DNA of 64,000 nt. Origin: Cesiribacteraceae bacterium YIM B00369. Its GTDB lineage: Bacteria > Bacteroidota > Bacteroidia > Cytophagales > Cyclobacteriaceae. The translations under genes and the position numbers were made by a program. The notes under the pieces were generated by a model. The model made no database searches. It saw only the letters and a program-made list of their open reading frames with translations, and had not been told where the DNA came from. Positions 53,132 to 62,334 of this stretch are shown one piece after another. The stretch is taken from NCBI GenBank assembly GCA_017948555.1, contig JAFMYY010000011.1:117886-181885 (forward strand), read 5' to 3'. Position 1 is the first letter of the stretch; each line of letters begins with the position of its first letter.

Positions 53132-54424
53132 TCAGAGTACCTCCTCCTTTTCCTCAATCAGTGAAGAAATTACTGAAGGGTTGTGTACTTTTTCAAGGGC
53201 AAGGCTATAGCCCATAAGTGGTGCTGAGCTTACTATGGAAATAATAACCATTGAAATAATGGCCACAAAAACTTCATTGGAGATAAAACCTTCCTGCAGA
53301 GCAATGGCACCTAAAATTACCTCCAGGGTACCGTGAGTATTCATGCCGAAGCCAATAGCAAACGCTTTGTATTTGCTGAAGCCGCCAAGGCGGGCCCCTA
53401 TGGTGGCACCGGTAATTTTGCCGGTAAAAGCTATAGTGGTTATGGCAAGTACGAGCAGGGGGTTAAAGCTCTCCACAAAGTTTACATACAGCCCTATAGA
53501 TACGAAAAATAAGGGGGCGAATATGTTATTGATAAACTGGTGAATAATTTCCTTTGCCCGTTCCGTTAAGTGTTCAGAATCGCCAAGGGCAATGCCCATA
53601 ATAAAGGAGCCGAAAATAGCATGTATGCCAATATATTCGGTAAAGGCAGCTGCCAGAAAGCAAACGGCAAGAGAAAGAGAAAGTAAACCTCCGGGCCATG
53701 CGAGTTTACTGTTTATCCAGGGGAGGGATTTATTGATAAGCCCGCGGCCCACTGTTAACATGAGCAGCGTAAAGCCAAGGGTAAGGGCTATGGTAGCGCC
53801 TAAACCCATTCCTTCACCTGATGTCCCCATCATGCTGAGAATAACCGAGAAGATGAGCCAGCCTAAAATATCGTTAACCATGGCCGAGGCAATAATCAGC
53901 ATCCCGATGGAGGTTTTAAAAATGTTCAGGTCCATAAGAATCCTTGCCACAACCGGTAAGGCTGTAATGGCCATGGTTGTGCCAATGAAAAGAGCAAATA
54001 CAAGCACCTTATCTTCCTGGTAAAAGCCAAAGAACCGGGGCCACAAATAAGGAAATATAAAGCCTAAGGCAAACGGCAGGGCTAAAGAGAACAAACTGGT
54101 TAAAATAGCCTGCTTTCCTTGCCGGGTTACGATCTGGAGATCGACCTCCAGACCGGCAATAAACAGCAGCAGAACTACTGCCACCTGTATTATGCCATCC
54201 AGCACCAGGGAAGAGGGGCCGGTATCGGGAAACAGCATATTAAACATTTCCGGATCCAGGGTGCCCAGAATGGTAGGCCCCAGCAGGATTCCTGCAAAAA
54301 TTTCGCCTACCACGGAAGGTTGCCTGAGTTTTCGGGCCAGTTCAGCAAGTACTCTGCCTGCAATAAGCATTACACTGAGCTGAATAAGCAGGTTTATTAC
54401 TTCGTGGTGTGCCAGTTTATCCAT
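53132..54424 (-). CDS. CPA2-type cation:proton antiporter
   Basis: 430 residues with about 12-13 membrane helices. The Na+/H+ exchanger start PSVVGEIFAGILLGPTILG, LLLFIAGLEVDLQ, and the ion-site pair Asn-Asp in ASAMVNDILGWLIF. No C-terminal TrkA domain. An ND pair (rather than DD) is typical of electroneutral exchange. It is a close paralogue of the antiporter at 56404 and pairs with the universal stress protein gene 9 bp upstream on its strand, so both are one transcript. Confidence 0.92.
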   Translation of the reverse strand: MDKLAHHEVINLLIQLSVMLIAGRVLAELARKLRQPSVVGEIFAGILLGPTILGTLDPEMFNMLFPDTGPSSLVLDGIIQVAVVLLLFIAGLEVDLQIVTRQGKQAILTSLFSLALPFALGFIFPYLWPRFFGFYQEDKVLVFALFIGTTMAITALPVVARILMDLNIFKTSIGMLIIASAMVNDILGWLIFSVILSMMGTSGEGMGLGATIALTLGFTLLMLTVGRGLINKSLPWINSKLAWPGGLLSLSLAVCFLAAAFTEYIGIHAIFGSFIMGIALGDSEHLTERAKEIIHQFINNIFAPLFFVSIGLYVNFVESFNPLLVLAITTIAFTGKITGATIGARLGGFSKYKAFAIGFGMNTHGTLEVILGAIALQEGFISNEVFVAIISMVIISIVSSAPLMGYSLALEKVHNPSVISSLIEEKEEVL

Positions 54425-54433
54425 CTGAAAAAT

Positions 54434-55270
54434 TTAATCAGCCTGTACCAGTAATAAGTTACTTGGTAAATCTGCAAGAATATACTCCAGGTCGTTCGGG
54501 AACATCCTGTCAAAAATATTAAGGTCGCGCCTGGGCGCATCAATAATTAAAAGATCGGCCTCTGCATTACGGGTAAACTTAGTAAGCTCATAGCCCGACT
54601 TGCCGGTCACTATTTTTACGTTTATCTTCAATCCTTCGCAGGGGCATTCAGCAATCAGTTTATTTACTTCCTCTATCTTGTCCTGTACAATGTTCCGGCG
54701 GGTTTCTGAATATTCCTGCTGAGAATCTTCGCCGGCCAGTGCCATTGTAAAGCCAAACAATTTTATCTCCTTTAAAACATGGAGTTGCTTTGCCCCATCC
54801 TTTTTGCCTATAAAGCAACCTGCACTGATTGTTTGCTTTCTGTCATCCTCATCGCCTGCATGCATTACAATCCGGTTAAAGGTGGAGGGCTTTTCATCCG
54901 GATCAATAAGCACAAGTACAGAACACTGTGCTTTTCTTAAAATTTTCCGGGCTACTGAGCCTATATAATATTTAAAAATATTCTCTTTTTTTAAAGCCCC
55001 GGCAAGCAGCAGGTCTACATTCTGCTTTTTACATACAGATCTTATCTTTTTTGCCGGGTCCCCAAGTTCCCAGAAGATCGTAATCAGCTCAGGATTAATG
55101 CCGGCCTTTTGAACCGAATGCTGCAAAGCGTTCTTCTTTTCCTCACTTTCCTCCCCCACATGAATAAGAACTAATTCCGCCTCAAACATTTGCTGAAAGC
55201 GATTTGCCTCGCTTAATATGGCATCCATCCTGGGTGAAAAGGCCACCGCAGCCGCTATCTTTTTAAACAT
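54434..55270 (-). CDS. Double-domain universal stress protein (copy 1)
   Basis: 278 residues, two UspA-like domains (about 1-138 and 146-278). The first contains LLAGALKKENIFKYYIGSVARKILRKAQCSVLVL, in which the Gly-Ser of the ATP-binding motif remains but the full GxxG(9x)G(S/T) spacing is degenerate. The second ends DLPSNLLLVQAD. Closely matches the protein at 55553 along its whole length. First gene of the minus-strand cassette; it probably regulates or senses for the antiporter. Confidence 0.9.
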   Translation of the reverse strand: MFKKIAAAVAFSPRMDAILSEANRFQQMFEAELVLIHVGEESEEKKNALQHSVQKAGINPELITIFWELGDPAKKIRSVCKKQNVDLLLAGALKKENIFKYYIGSVARKILRKAQCSVLVLIDPDEKPSTFNRIVMHAGDEDDRKQTISAGCFIGKKDGAKQLHVLKEIKLFGFTMALAGEDSQQEYSETRRNIVQDKIEEVNKLIAECPCEGLKINVKIVTGKSGYELTKFTRNAEADLLIIDAPRRDLNIFDRMFPNDLEYILADLPSNLLLVQAD

Positions 55271-55552
55271 ACAAATGGAAAAGGCTGAAATTAAGTGTAT
55301 CTGTCTTCTGAAAATAGTTAAAATTTAATGAAATAAACAAGCTGTTGGTTAATAACTTTCACGGAGCTTTGTTCCTTCAGCTGTTTTCAAACAGGCGAAG
55401 GGGAGAGGTGCAGGAATGTTTTTGAAGGCTTAAAGCGGGTTTGCTGCCACAGGCAGGAGATTATTTTTATATGAACAGTAGCTAGCTGTTTTAAATATTA
55501 CCATATTTATGCAAAGGGTAATATTTATATTTTTTTCTACAGGTAAAAGGGT
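55271..55552. promoter_or_regulatory. Divergent promoter region of the mirrored cassettes
   Basis: 282 bp between the two divergent universal stress genes. The only striking element is the inverted repeat TAAATATTACC (55492-55502) / GGTAATATTTA (55517-55527), perfect 11-bp arms around a 14-nt centre, ending 25 bp before the plus-strand ATG and followed by a T-rich run. It may be an operator or a leader hairpin. Confidence 0.5.
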
Positions 55553-56386
55553 ATGTTCAAGAAAATAGCCGTTGCTATAGCTGCCTCCCCGACGCTGGAG
55601 GCCCTTTTGGCAGAGTCAAAAAGATTGCAGAATCTATTTGATGCAGATATTTTGCTGCTTCATGTTAAAACAGATGAAGATCCTGAGGAGGAGAGAATGC
55701 TGCGGGGAGCTATTGCAGGAATTGGCTTTCAGCCGGGAAGAACTGAGCTTTTCTTTGAAAAAGGAGATCCGGCAAAGGCTATCCTGGCATTTTGTAAGCG
55801 CCACAGGGTAAATCTCCTGGTGGCAGGGGCGCTGAAAAAGGAAAATCTGCTGCAATCTTTTATGGGCTCTGTTGGCCGGAAGATCATTAGAAAAGCACGC
55901 TGTTCTCTTCTTATATTGGTGGAACCACAAAAGGAGCCTCTTCCATTCAGGGAAATTGTGGTGGATGGAAGTGAGCGGGAAAACACCCAGGCAGCCATTG
56001 AGGCGGCTTGTTTAATTGGCAGAAAAGAAAATGCAGGCCATATTCACATCCTGAAAGATATAAAACTATATGGCTTAACAATGGCAACGGCCGGAGAAGA
56101 TCCGGAGGAGGAATATACGGAGCACAGGAAAAAGCTTGTGGGGGCGGAAATTGATAATATTAAAAGCCGGTTAGTGAAAGTCGATACCGGGAAGGTGCCG
56201 GTTAATATTAAAATTATAAGCGGAAAAACAGGCTTCGAAATAAGTAAATTTGCCCGGAAGGTAGAGGCCGATCTGGTGGTGACTTCCGGTCCTGGTAAAA
56301 AGCTTGATATTTTTGACAGGATTATGACCCACGACCTGGAGTATTTATTAACAGATATTCCGGCTAACCTGCTTGTTGTTCACTGA
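55553..56386 (+). CDS. Double-domain universal stress protein (copy 2)
   Basis: 277 residues from ATG 55553, two Usp domains. It starts MFKKIAVAIAASPTLEALLAES, very like copy 1, with the shared segment LVAGALKKENLLQSFMGSVGRKI. The second domain carries IKIISGKTGFEISKFARKVEADLVV and ends DIPANLLVVH. The downstream antiporter starts 17 bp later. It mirrors the minus-strand pair, which implies an inverted duplication of the two-gene unit. Confidence 0.9.
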   Translation: MFKKIAVAIAASPTLEALLAESKRLQNLFDADILLLHVKTDEDPEEERMLRGAIAGIGFQPGRTELFFEKGDPAKAILAFCKRHRVNLLVAGALKKENLLQSFMGSVGRKIIRKARCSLLILVEPQKEPLPFREIVVDGSERENTQAAIEAACLIGRKENAGHIHILKDIKLYGLTMATAGEDPEEEYTEHRKKLVGAEIDNIKSRLVKVDTGKVPVNIKIISGKTGFEISKFARKVEADLVVTSGPGKKLDIFDRIMTHDLEYLLTDIPANLLVVH

Positions 56387-56403
56387 TTTTTATATTTTCT
56401 CAG

Positions 56404-57663
56404 ATGGAAAGTTTAGGTCATGACGAAGTAATTAAGTTGCTTCTGCAGCTGAGTATAATTTTACTTGCCGGGCGCTTAATGGCTGAGCTTGCCCGCAGGT
56501 TTAACCAGCCGGCTGTAGTAGGCGAAATATTAGCAGGAATTCTGCTGGGGCCTACTGTGTTTGGCATGATTGCACCGGAAACTTTCGATGCTTTTTTTCC
56601 TGTCAGCGGGGTATCATACCTTATTTTTGAGGGTGTTATCCAGGTGTCAGTTATTTTGCTCCTGTTTATTGCGGGCCTTGAGGTAGAGCTGCAGCTGGTG
56701 TGGTCTATGGGAAAGCAGGCATTGAGTACAAGTATACTGGGGCTTGTTTTTCCGCTTGCCATAGGGTTTACTTTTCCATACTTTTTTCCGTTGTTTTTTG
56801 ACCAGGGTGCCAAAGCCGATACCCTTACCTTTGCCCTTTTTGTAGGCACGGCCATGTCTATTTCTGCGCTGCCGGTTATTGCCCGCATTTTAATGGATCT
56901 GGGGGTGTTCAGGAGCAAAGTGGGAATGCTTGTTATTGCCGCTGCCATGATCAATGATCTTCTGGGCTGGCTCATCTTTTCAGTTATCATCAGTATGATG
57001 GGCACTTCAGATGCGCATATGAGCCTTACGGCCACTATTTTACTTACCCTCGGGTTTACCATTTTTATGCTTACTATTGGCAAGGGGCTCATTAATAAAG
57101 TGCTGCCTGTCATTAACAGGAAGTTTGCATGGCCGGGCGGCGTGCTTTCCTTAGCTTTAAGTGCCTGTTTCTTTGCCTCTGCATTTACAGAGTATATTGG
57201 TATTCATGCTATTTTTGGCGCTTTTATTCTTGGGGTGGCATTAGGCGATTCGGTGCATATGCCTGAAAGAGCTAAAGAAATTGTACATCATTTTATCAAC
57301 AACATCTTTGCTCCAATTTTTTTTGTATCCATTGGGCTCAAGGTCAATTTTATTCAGAACTTTGATCTGCTGCTTGTATTAGTAGTGCTGGTAATTGCTT
57401 TTGCCGGCAAAATAATAGGAAGCGGACTTGGGGCAAAGTTAGGAGGACTTACCGGCAGGGACTCATTAGCAGTGGGCTTTGGGATGAATGCCAGAGGGGC
57501 AATGGAAATTATACTTGGCCTGGTTGCGCTTGAGAACAAGATTATTGGTGAGCATTTTTTTGTAGCCCTGGTTATTATGGCCATTATTACCAGTATGGTG
57601 AGCGGCCCTTTAATGCGGATATTCCTGGAGCCGGGGCCAGGTATTAATCATGTAAAAACATGA
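56404..57663 (+). CDS. CPA2-type cation:proton antiporter (mirror copy)
   Basis: 419 residues. The same start and motifs as the 53132 gene: PAVVGEILAGILLGPTVFG, LLLFIAGLEVELQ, AAAMINDLLGWLIF with the Asn-Asp pair, YIGIHAIFGAFILGVALGDS. Roughly two thirds of residues agree by eye in the N-terminal 100. The C-terminus is short, without a regulatory domain. It may exchange Na+ or K+ for H+ across the inner membrane. Confidence 0.92.
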   Translation: MESLGHDEVIKLLLQLSIILLAGRLMAELARRFNQPAVVGEILAGILLGPTVFGMIAPETFDAFFPVSGVSYLIFEGVIQVSVILLLFIAGLEVELQLVWSMGKQALSTSILGLVFPLAIGFTFPYFFPLFFDQGAKADTLTFALFVGTAMSISALPVIARILMDLGVFRSKVGMLVIAAAMINDLLGWLIFSVIISMMGTSDAHMSLTATILLTLGFTIFMLTIGKGLINKVLPVINRKFAWPGGVLSLALSACFFASAFTEYIGIHAIFGAFILGVALGDSVHMPERAKEIVHHFINNIFAPIFFVSIGLKVNFIQNFDLLLVLVVLVIAFAGKIIGSGLGAKLGGLTGRDSLAVGFGMNARGAMEIILGLVALENKIIGEHFFVALVIMAIITSMVSGPLMRIFLEPGPGINHVKT

Positions 57664-57785
57664 GTTTTTAATGAGCTTCAGAGATTCTTTTTTTTTGATC
57701 AGAATATTGGAATCATTCTTTTTTCAATTGCAAATATAGTCCTGAATAATCTTAAAGAAGCTTTTGCTCATCAGGAGCCTGAAAA

Positions 57786-57813
57786 TTTGTGTATATTTAA
57801 ATTTTTATTTTTG
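57786..57813 (+). promoter_or_regulatory. Candidate promoter of the third antiporter
   Basis: TTTG (57786-57789), 16-bp spacer, TATTTTTG (57806-57813). Predicted start of transcription is about 30 bp before the ATG at 57849. Confidence 0.45.
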
Positions 57814-57848
57814 CACTGCAGGTACCTTACTTCTTTGAACATATTTTT

Positions 57849-59882
57849 ATGCACCATATAGATTTTTCATTGCCGCTTCAAAACCCGGTTCTGATATTTT
57901 CAATTGTTTTGTTTATTATCCTCTTTGCGCCCATCCTGTTAAGCAAGCTGAGGATCCCTCCAATTATCGGGCTCATAATGGCCGGGGCTATCATAGGGCC
58001 TTATGGCTTAAATTTATTAAGGCGCGATAGCAGCATTGTTCTTTTTGGTACGGTAGGCCTGCTTTACATTATGTTCCTGGCAGGGCTTGAAATCGATATG
58101 GCCGATTTCAAAAAGAATAAGTATAAAAGTATGCTGTTTGGTCTTTTTACTTTTACTGTTCCCATGGTGCTCGGTATTTCCATCAGCTATTATTTTCTCC
58201 AATACTCAATCAATTCCTCCATACTGCTGGCCAGTATGTTTGCCTCCCACACCCTTCTTGCTTACCCGATTGTGAGTCGCTTTGGAGTTACAAAAAACAA
58301 AGCTGTAAATATTACGGTGGGGGGAACGGTAATAACAGATACCCTTGCCCTGCTTGTGCTTGCGGTAATTGTGGGAATGGAAAGAGGCGAGGTGGGGCAG
58401 GAGTTCTGGATAAGGCTGGGGGTTTCCCTTGTTATTTTTGCTGCAATTGTACTGTATCTGATACCTGTGGTTTCAAGATGGTTTTTTAAGAAACAGGAAA
58501 ATGCTGTGGCTCAGTTTATATATGTGCTTGGTATGGTCTTTTTATCTGCTTTCCTGGCGGAGCTTGCCGGCATGGAGGCCATTATTGGGGCCTTTCTTGC
58601 AGGCCTTGCCCTTAACAGAATTATTCCCCATACTTCAGCTTTAATGAACAGGATAGAATTTGTAGGCGAGGCTTTGTTTATACCTTTCTTTTTAATTGGC
58701 GTGGGGATGTTAGTCGATTTCAGGGTGTTTATTTCCGGAGTTGATGCGCTCTATATTGCTGCCATCATGACCATTACTGCCACACTCTCAAAGTTTATTG
58801 CAGCCTATTTAACTAAGTTGAGCTTTAAATTTACCCGCAACGAATTCCTGATGATGTTCGGGTTGAGTAATGCTCAGGCAGCAGCAACACTTGCGGCCGT
58901 TCTGGTAGGGTACAATGTAATTACAGGGACCACTGCCGAAGGAGAAGAGATACGTTTACTGGGCGAGGATGTGCTGAACGGAACAATTATAATGATTTTA
59001 ATCACCTGTACCATTAGTTCAATGGTGGTGAACAAAGCAGCCAGGGAATTAGCACTGCTGGAAGATAGTGAGGGAGAAAGTGCCGCCAGTCAGCAGCCAA
59101 GGGCAATCAATCGCTTTTTAATCCCTGTTTCTAATGCTGAAACCATCGACCAGCTGGTTGGCTTTTCTGCCTTATTCAAGACGAAAAAAGAAGTAACGGA
59201 ATTCTTTGCCCTGAATATTCAGACGGATGAAGAAAACGGGAGCAGGGGAATGAAACTGCTGGAAAAGGCTAAAAAAGCAGGAGCGGCTGTCGATACCAAT
59301 GTAAGGGCTATTTCCCGCTACGATATTAATATTGCCAATGGAATTGTAAATTCCATTAAGGAAAACGGTATTTCTGATGTTGTGCTGGGAATGCACCAAA
59401 AAAGCAGTTTTGCCGATACCTATGTGGGCGACGTGCTGGAAAATGTGATTCAGAAAACAGGTACAACCATCTTTATTTATAAACCATCTCAGCCAATCAA
59501 TACCATAAAAAAAATGGTGGTGGTTGTTCCGGAAAAGGCTGAATATGAAACAGGTTTTGCCAAAGCTTTGCAGCGCCTGCACTTAATTAGTAAAGAACTG
59601 GGATGCAGGATGCTTTTTTATTCCAATGGTATTACTATAGAAAAAATACAAATAGTGCTGGAAGGACTGGATCATAATCTTCCTGTTATTTTTCAGCCGC
59701 TGGACGAATGGGAGGATTTTCTTATTATTTCAAAAGATCTGGGAATGGATGATCTGCTGGTGGTGGTAAGTGCCCGAAAAAAAACGCTTTCTTACAACCG
59801 CTTATTTGATAAACTGCCAAAACAACTGTCAAAATATTTTCAGGAGAACAATGTTCTGCTGGTGTTCCCGCAACAGTTTTAA
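57849..59882 (+). CDS. Cation:proton antiporter with C-terminal universal-stress-like region
   Basis: 677 residues. Antiporter domain of 12-13 helices to about residue 395: PPIIGLIMAGAIIGPYGLNLL, LLYIMFLAGLEIDMADF, and a Thr-Asp pair in GGTVITDTLALLVL where the other two have Asn-Asp. Residues about 417-677 form two Usp-like halves (INRFLIPVSNAETIDQL.., TIKKMVVVVPEKAEYETG..). Here the stress domain is fused in place of a separate partner gene, so it is a third version of the neighbouring cassettes, more distant in sequence. Confidence 0.9.
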   Translation: MHHIDFSLPLQNPVLIFSIVLFIILFAPILLSKLRIPPIIGLIMAGAIIGPYGLNLLRRDSSIVLFGTVGLLYIMFLAGLEIDMADFKKNKYKSMLFGLFTFTVPMVLGISISYYFLQYSINSSILLASMFASHTLLAYPIVSRFGVTKNKAVNITVGGTVITDTLALLVLAVIVGMERGEVGQEFWIRLGVSLVIFAAIVLYLIPVVSRWFFKKQENAVAQFIYVLGMVFLSAFLAELAGMEAIIGAFLAGLALNRIIPHTSALMNRIEFVGEALFIPFFLIGVGMLVDFRVFISGVDALYIAAIMTITATLSKFIAAYLTKLSFKFTRNEFLMMFGLSNAQAAATLAAVLVGYNVITGTTAEGEEIRLLGEDVLNGTIIMILITCTISSMVVNKAARELALLEDSEGESAASQQPRAINRFLIPVSNAETIDQLVGFSALFKTKKEVTEFFALNIQTDEENGSRGMKLLEKAKKAGAAVDTNVRAISRYDINIANGIVNSIKENGISDVVLGMHQKSSFADTYVGDVLENVIQKTGTTIFIYKPSQPINTIKKMVVVVPEKAEYETGFAKALQRLHLISKELGCRMLFYSNGITIEKIQIVLEGLDHNLPVIFQPLDEWEDFLIISKDLGMDDLLVVVSARKKTLSYNRLFDKLPKQLSKYFQENNVLLVFPQQF

Positions 59883-59937
59883 TTGCAGGCTTTGAGCTTA
59901 CAATTCTTCTGTTTTATTGCCACTTGTTTTTCCTTAA

Positions 59938-60999
59938 TTACTGGCGATTCCCTTTTTGTGGTTTTAGCCTGAAATCATCTATAAAGTGGTTGCCAAGCCG
60001 GTAGGAAATTCCAAGCTCTGCCATTATGCCGGTAGCCTCCCTTAAGTTAAGGAAAACAGGCCTGATGGCTCCGTGAAAATTAATGTTATGGGTCGCAATG
60101 GAAGGATTTCCGTAGGAACAGTCTACCTTGTTGTTGCCAAGCTGAAAAAAGTAATTGCACACAATGCCGGGACTGAAACCTCTTAATTGTGTCCATTCCC
60201 TGTCATTTGCATCCAGGCGGGGAGTAACATTCTGGATCGCGTAGCAAAGTTCCAGCTGCAGATTGAATTCGCTTCTTTCCTTTTTTTGGAGTGCCTTGTT
60301 GAGGCTTAAGCCAAGTAACATGATAGGAGGAGCGCTGTTCTGCTCCCGCTTAGAGTTGATAGGGTAGTTCTGCAGGAGCTTATTGCCATACATGGTCATA
60401 TTCAATCCGGCACCCATATTTCCGGAGCCAACAAACAACAGGTCCATTTTCATGCCGCCGCCGGAACTTAAATAATCTCCCATTCTTCCGGCAAAGGTAT
60501 TAACCACTCCTCCAATTAAAATGTCAAACCGGTTTCCTGATTTGTGGATGTACTCAAAATCCTCCATCCTGAGCCTTTTAAAAGGAAGAGTGTTGTAGTA
60601 TAGTGTCCGGACTGATACTTCCTCATAACCCGGAAACTTAATTTTCATAAAGTAGATGGCGTTTTCAGGGATTCCATCTGCTGTATAGGGGTGGAAGCGC
60701 GGTAATCTGCCGGTAACATTCTGCAGGCTGTCCAGGATAGATTGATCACTAACTCCATTTATCTTTTCCAGTCCCGGGTTTCCGGCTGTATCAATGAAAT
60801 ATATAAATTCAAGTTCCCTGTCGTGGAGGAGTTTTCGTTGTTCCGGTGTGAAATTAATTTTATAGTATTCCAGGGCAAGCTTACTGATGCCGCCTATAGG
60901 TTCAGGGCCGGAGGCTTCCTTCTGTGCATATCCTCCTGCAGAAAGGAGGAGGGAAATGGCAAAAGCAATGATGCTAAATGGAGGCGATTTTCTTTTCAA
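59938..60999 (-). CDS. Secreted beta-rich protein of unknown function
   Basis: 353 residues. The signal peptide ends GGYAQ (residue 25). The first half (about 75-130) resembles a small TonB-C-like module (SILDSLQNVTGRLPRFHPY.. IKFPGYEEVSV). The second half has alternating hydrophobic strands (RFDILIGGVVNTFAGRMG, SGNMGAGLNMTMYGN, GIMAELGISYRLG) like an outer-membrane barrel. The family is not recognised. Its start overlaps the upstream gene by 26 bp, so expression is coupled. Confidence 0.75.
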   Translation of the reverse strand: MKRKSPPFSIIAFAISLLLSAGGYAQKEASGPEPIGGISKLALEYYKINFTPEQRKLLHDRELEFIYFIDTAGNPGLEKINGVSDQSILDSLQNVTGRLPRFHPYTADGIPENAIYFMKIKFPGYEEVSVRTLYYNTLPFKRLRMEDFEYIHKSGNRFDILIGGVVNTFAGRMGDYLSSGGGMKMDLLFVGSGNMGAGLNMTMYGNKLLQNYPINSKREQNSAPPIMLLGLSLNKALQKKERSEFNLQLELCYAIQNVTPRLDANDREWTQLRGFSPGIVCNYFFQLGNNKVDCSYGNPSIATHNINFHGAIRPVFLNLREATGIMAELGISYRLGNHFIDDFRLKPQKGNRQ

Positions 61000-62035
61000 A
61001 GTCTTTTATTAAGATATCCAGGTCAGGACCAAATAACTTTTGTGCATTTTCAAGGGACTGATTTGCCAGTAATGGTTTTAGTTCTGAAATTCCATACTTA
61101 TTAATAAGAAGCTCCAGAAAAGCTCCCGCCAGCGGATAGGAAATAGTATCAGGGTACTTTTGCCAGTTAAGCCAGAAATCCTCAATCTTCAGGTCTTTGT
61201 AGCCGCCGTTTTTAACTGCCTCTTCAAGCGCCCGGAATTTGTCTCCTTTTCTCATGTCAAAATAAACAGCCAGACCTTCATTTATGAAGCCGGTCCTGAC
61301 TGGATTCGGGCTTAGATAATGGGAAATAACATGCGTTATTTCATGACCAACAGTTTGATTTTTGTGGGTATAAACTGATGCAATTGAGGGGTCTGCAAAG
61401 CCGAGGGAAATGTCAAACTTTTCCTTAGGTTCATCTGCATTATCCCAGATGAAGAAATCTGTTTTCTTTGGAATGGTAGTTCCCAGTTCTGCCTGTATTT
61501 TTTTAAATGCTTTTTCCCTTAGTGCAATGTAGTGTTCCAGGTTCCTGATGTTTTCAGGAAGCTGAATGTGGAATCTTATATTTTCAGTTTCAATAATTTT
61601 CCAGTCTGAAAAATATTCATCAAAGCCGTAAAGGAATAACCTCTTTTGTGCATAAATCCTTGAGTTTCTTGTAAGGTTAAGGTTCACGCAATCTTTTAGC
61701 GATTTTTCAGAATCTGAATACCGGCCCAGTACAAAATAGCACTGCCCTAAATATCCGTGAGCCCATGCAGAAATGTCGGTTTTATTGCCATCGGTAATAA
61801 TTGCTTTTTCAAGATATGGAACGGCTTCCGCATATCTTCCCATATCAGCAAGTACTCTTCCGTGGAGCTGATTGTTCAGTGCATTTTCTGTATCGCCTGA
61901 AATTAAAGCAGAGGATACCTCAAATGCTTTGTTGATTTCACCTTTAGAATAATAAGCAATAAAATCGCCGGTGCTTTGTGCTTTTACTGCCAGTATAGAA
62001 CCTGAAAGAATCAGGAATATAAATATTCTTTTCAT
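60974..62035 (-). CDS. Secreted TPR protein with a gluzincin-type metallopeptidase domain
   Basis: 353 residues. The signal peptide ends VKAQ (residue 20). TPR-like helical repeats lie at about 22-135 (YLEKAIITD.., WAHGYLGQCYFVLGRYSDSEKSLKD). The second half is a peptidase MA-like domain: zinc motif HExxH as His231-Glu-Ile-Thr-His235, third ligand Glu253 in INEGLAVYFD. All three ligands are present, so activity is possible. It is followed by an overlapping gene for a surface-type protein, suggesting that they work together. Confidence 0.85.
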   Translation of the reverse strand: MKRIFIFLILSGSILAVKAQSTGDFIAYYSKGEINKAFEVSSALISGDTENALNNQLHGRVLADMGRYAEAVPYLEKAIITDGNKTDISAWAHGYLGQCYFVLGRYSDSEKSLKDCVNLNLTRNSRIYAQKRLFLYGFDEYFSDWKIIETENIRFHIQLPENIRNLEHYIALREKAFKKIQAELGTTIPKKTDFFIWDNADEPKEKFDISLGFADPSIASVYTHKNQTVGHEITHVISHYLSPNPVRTGFINEGLAVYFDMRKGDKFRALEEAVKNGGYKDLKIEDFWLNWQKYPDTISYPLAGAFLELLINKYGISELKPLLANQSLENAQKLFGPDLDILIKDFEKKIASI

Positions 62036-62098
62036 GGATGGGGCTGTTAATAAAAATTACTGCCGGGCAATGCTGTATTTAGTTCCGGATTTTTATAG

Positions 62099-62275
62099 TT
62101 AAGAATCAGGGATGGAAGTAAATACATACGTCATTGATTGGTGTAAATTATTAACAGCAATATACCATTGTGTATAAGTTGTTACAAATGATTTGTTCTT
62201 TTTCTTATATTTTTTTACTTGTTGCTTCCATTCTTCTTCAAGGCTTTGGAAATGCCTGCAGGTGTCAGAGGCCAA
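62099..62275 (-). CDS. Possible small gene, start unclear or frame-broken
   Basis: A 58-codon frame with good coding character (FQSLEEEWKQQVKKYKKK, FVTTYTQWYIAV) ends at TAA 62099-62101. It has no ATG at its head, only TTG (62273-62275) right after an in-frame TGA. In the adjacent frame an ATG at 62303 encodes MDFSSIYLKFGL and then stops; loss of one base near 62280 would join this start to the longer frame and give a protein of about 67 residues. It is too short for ordinary ORF calling. Family unknown. Confidence 0.35.
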   Translation of the reverse strand: MASDTCRHFQSLEEEWKQQVKKYKKKNKSFVTTYTQWYIAVNNLHQSMTYVFTSIPDS

Positions 62276-62334
62276 ATTTCAGGTAGATAGAACTAAAATC
62301 CATTGTGGTAAATTGTTCCTTTTTGATTTCCGGT

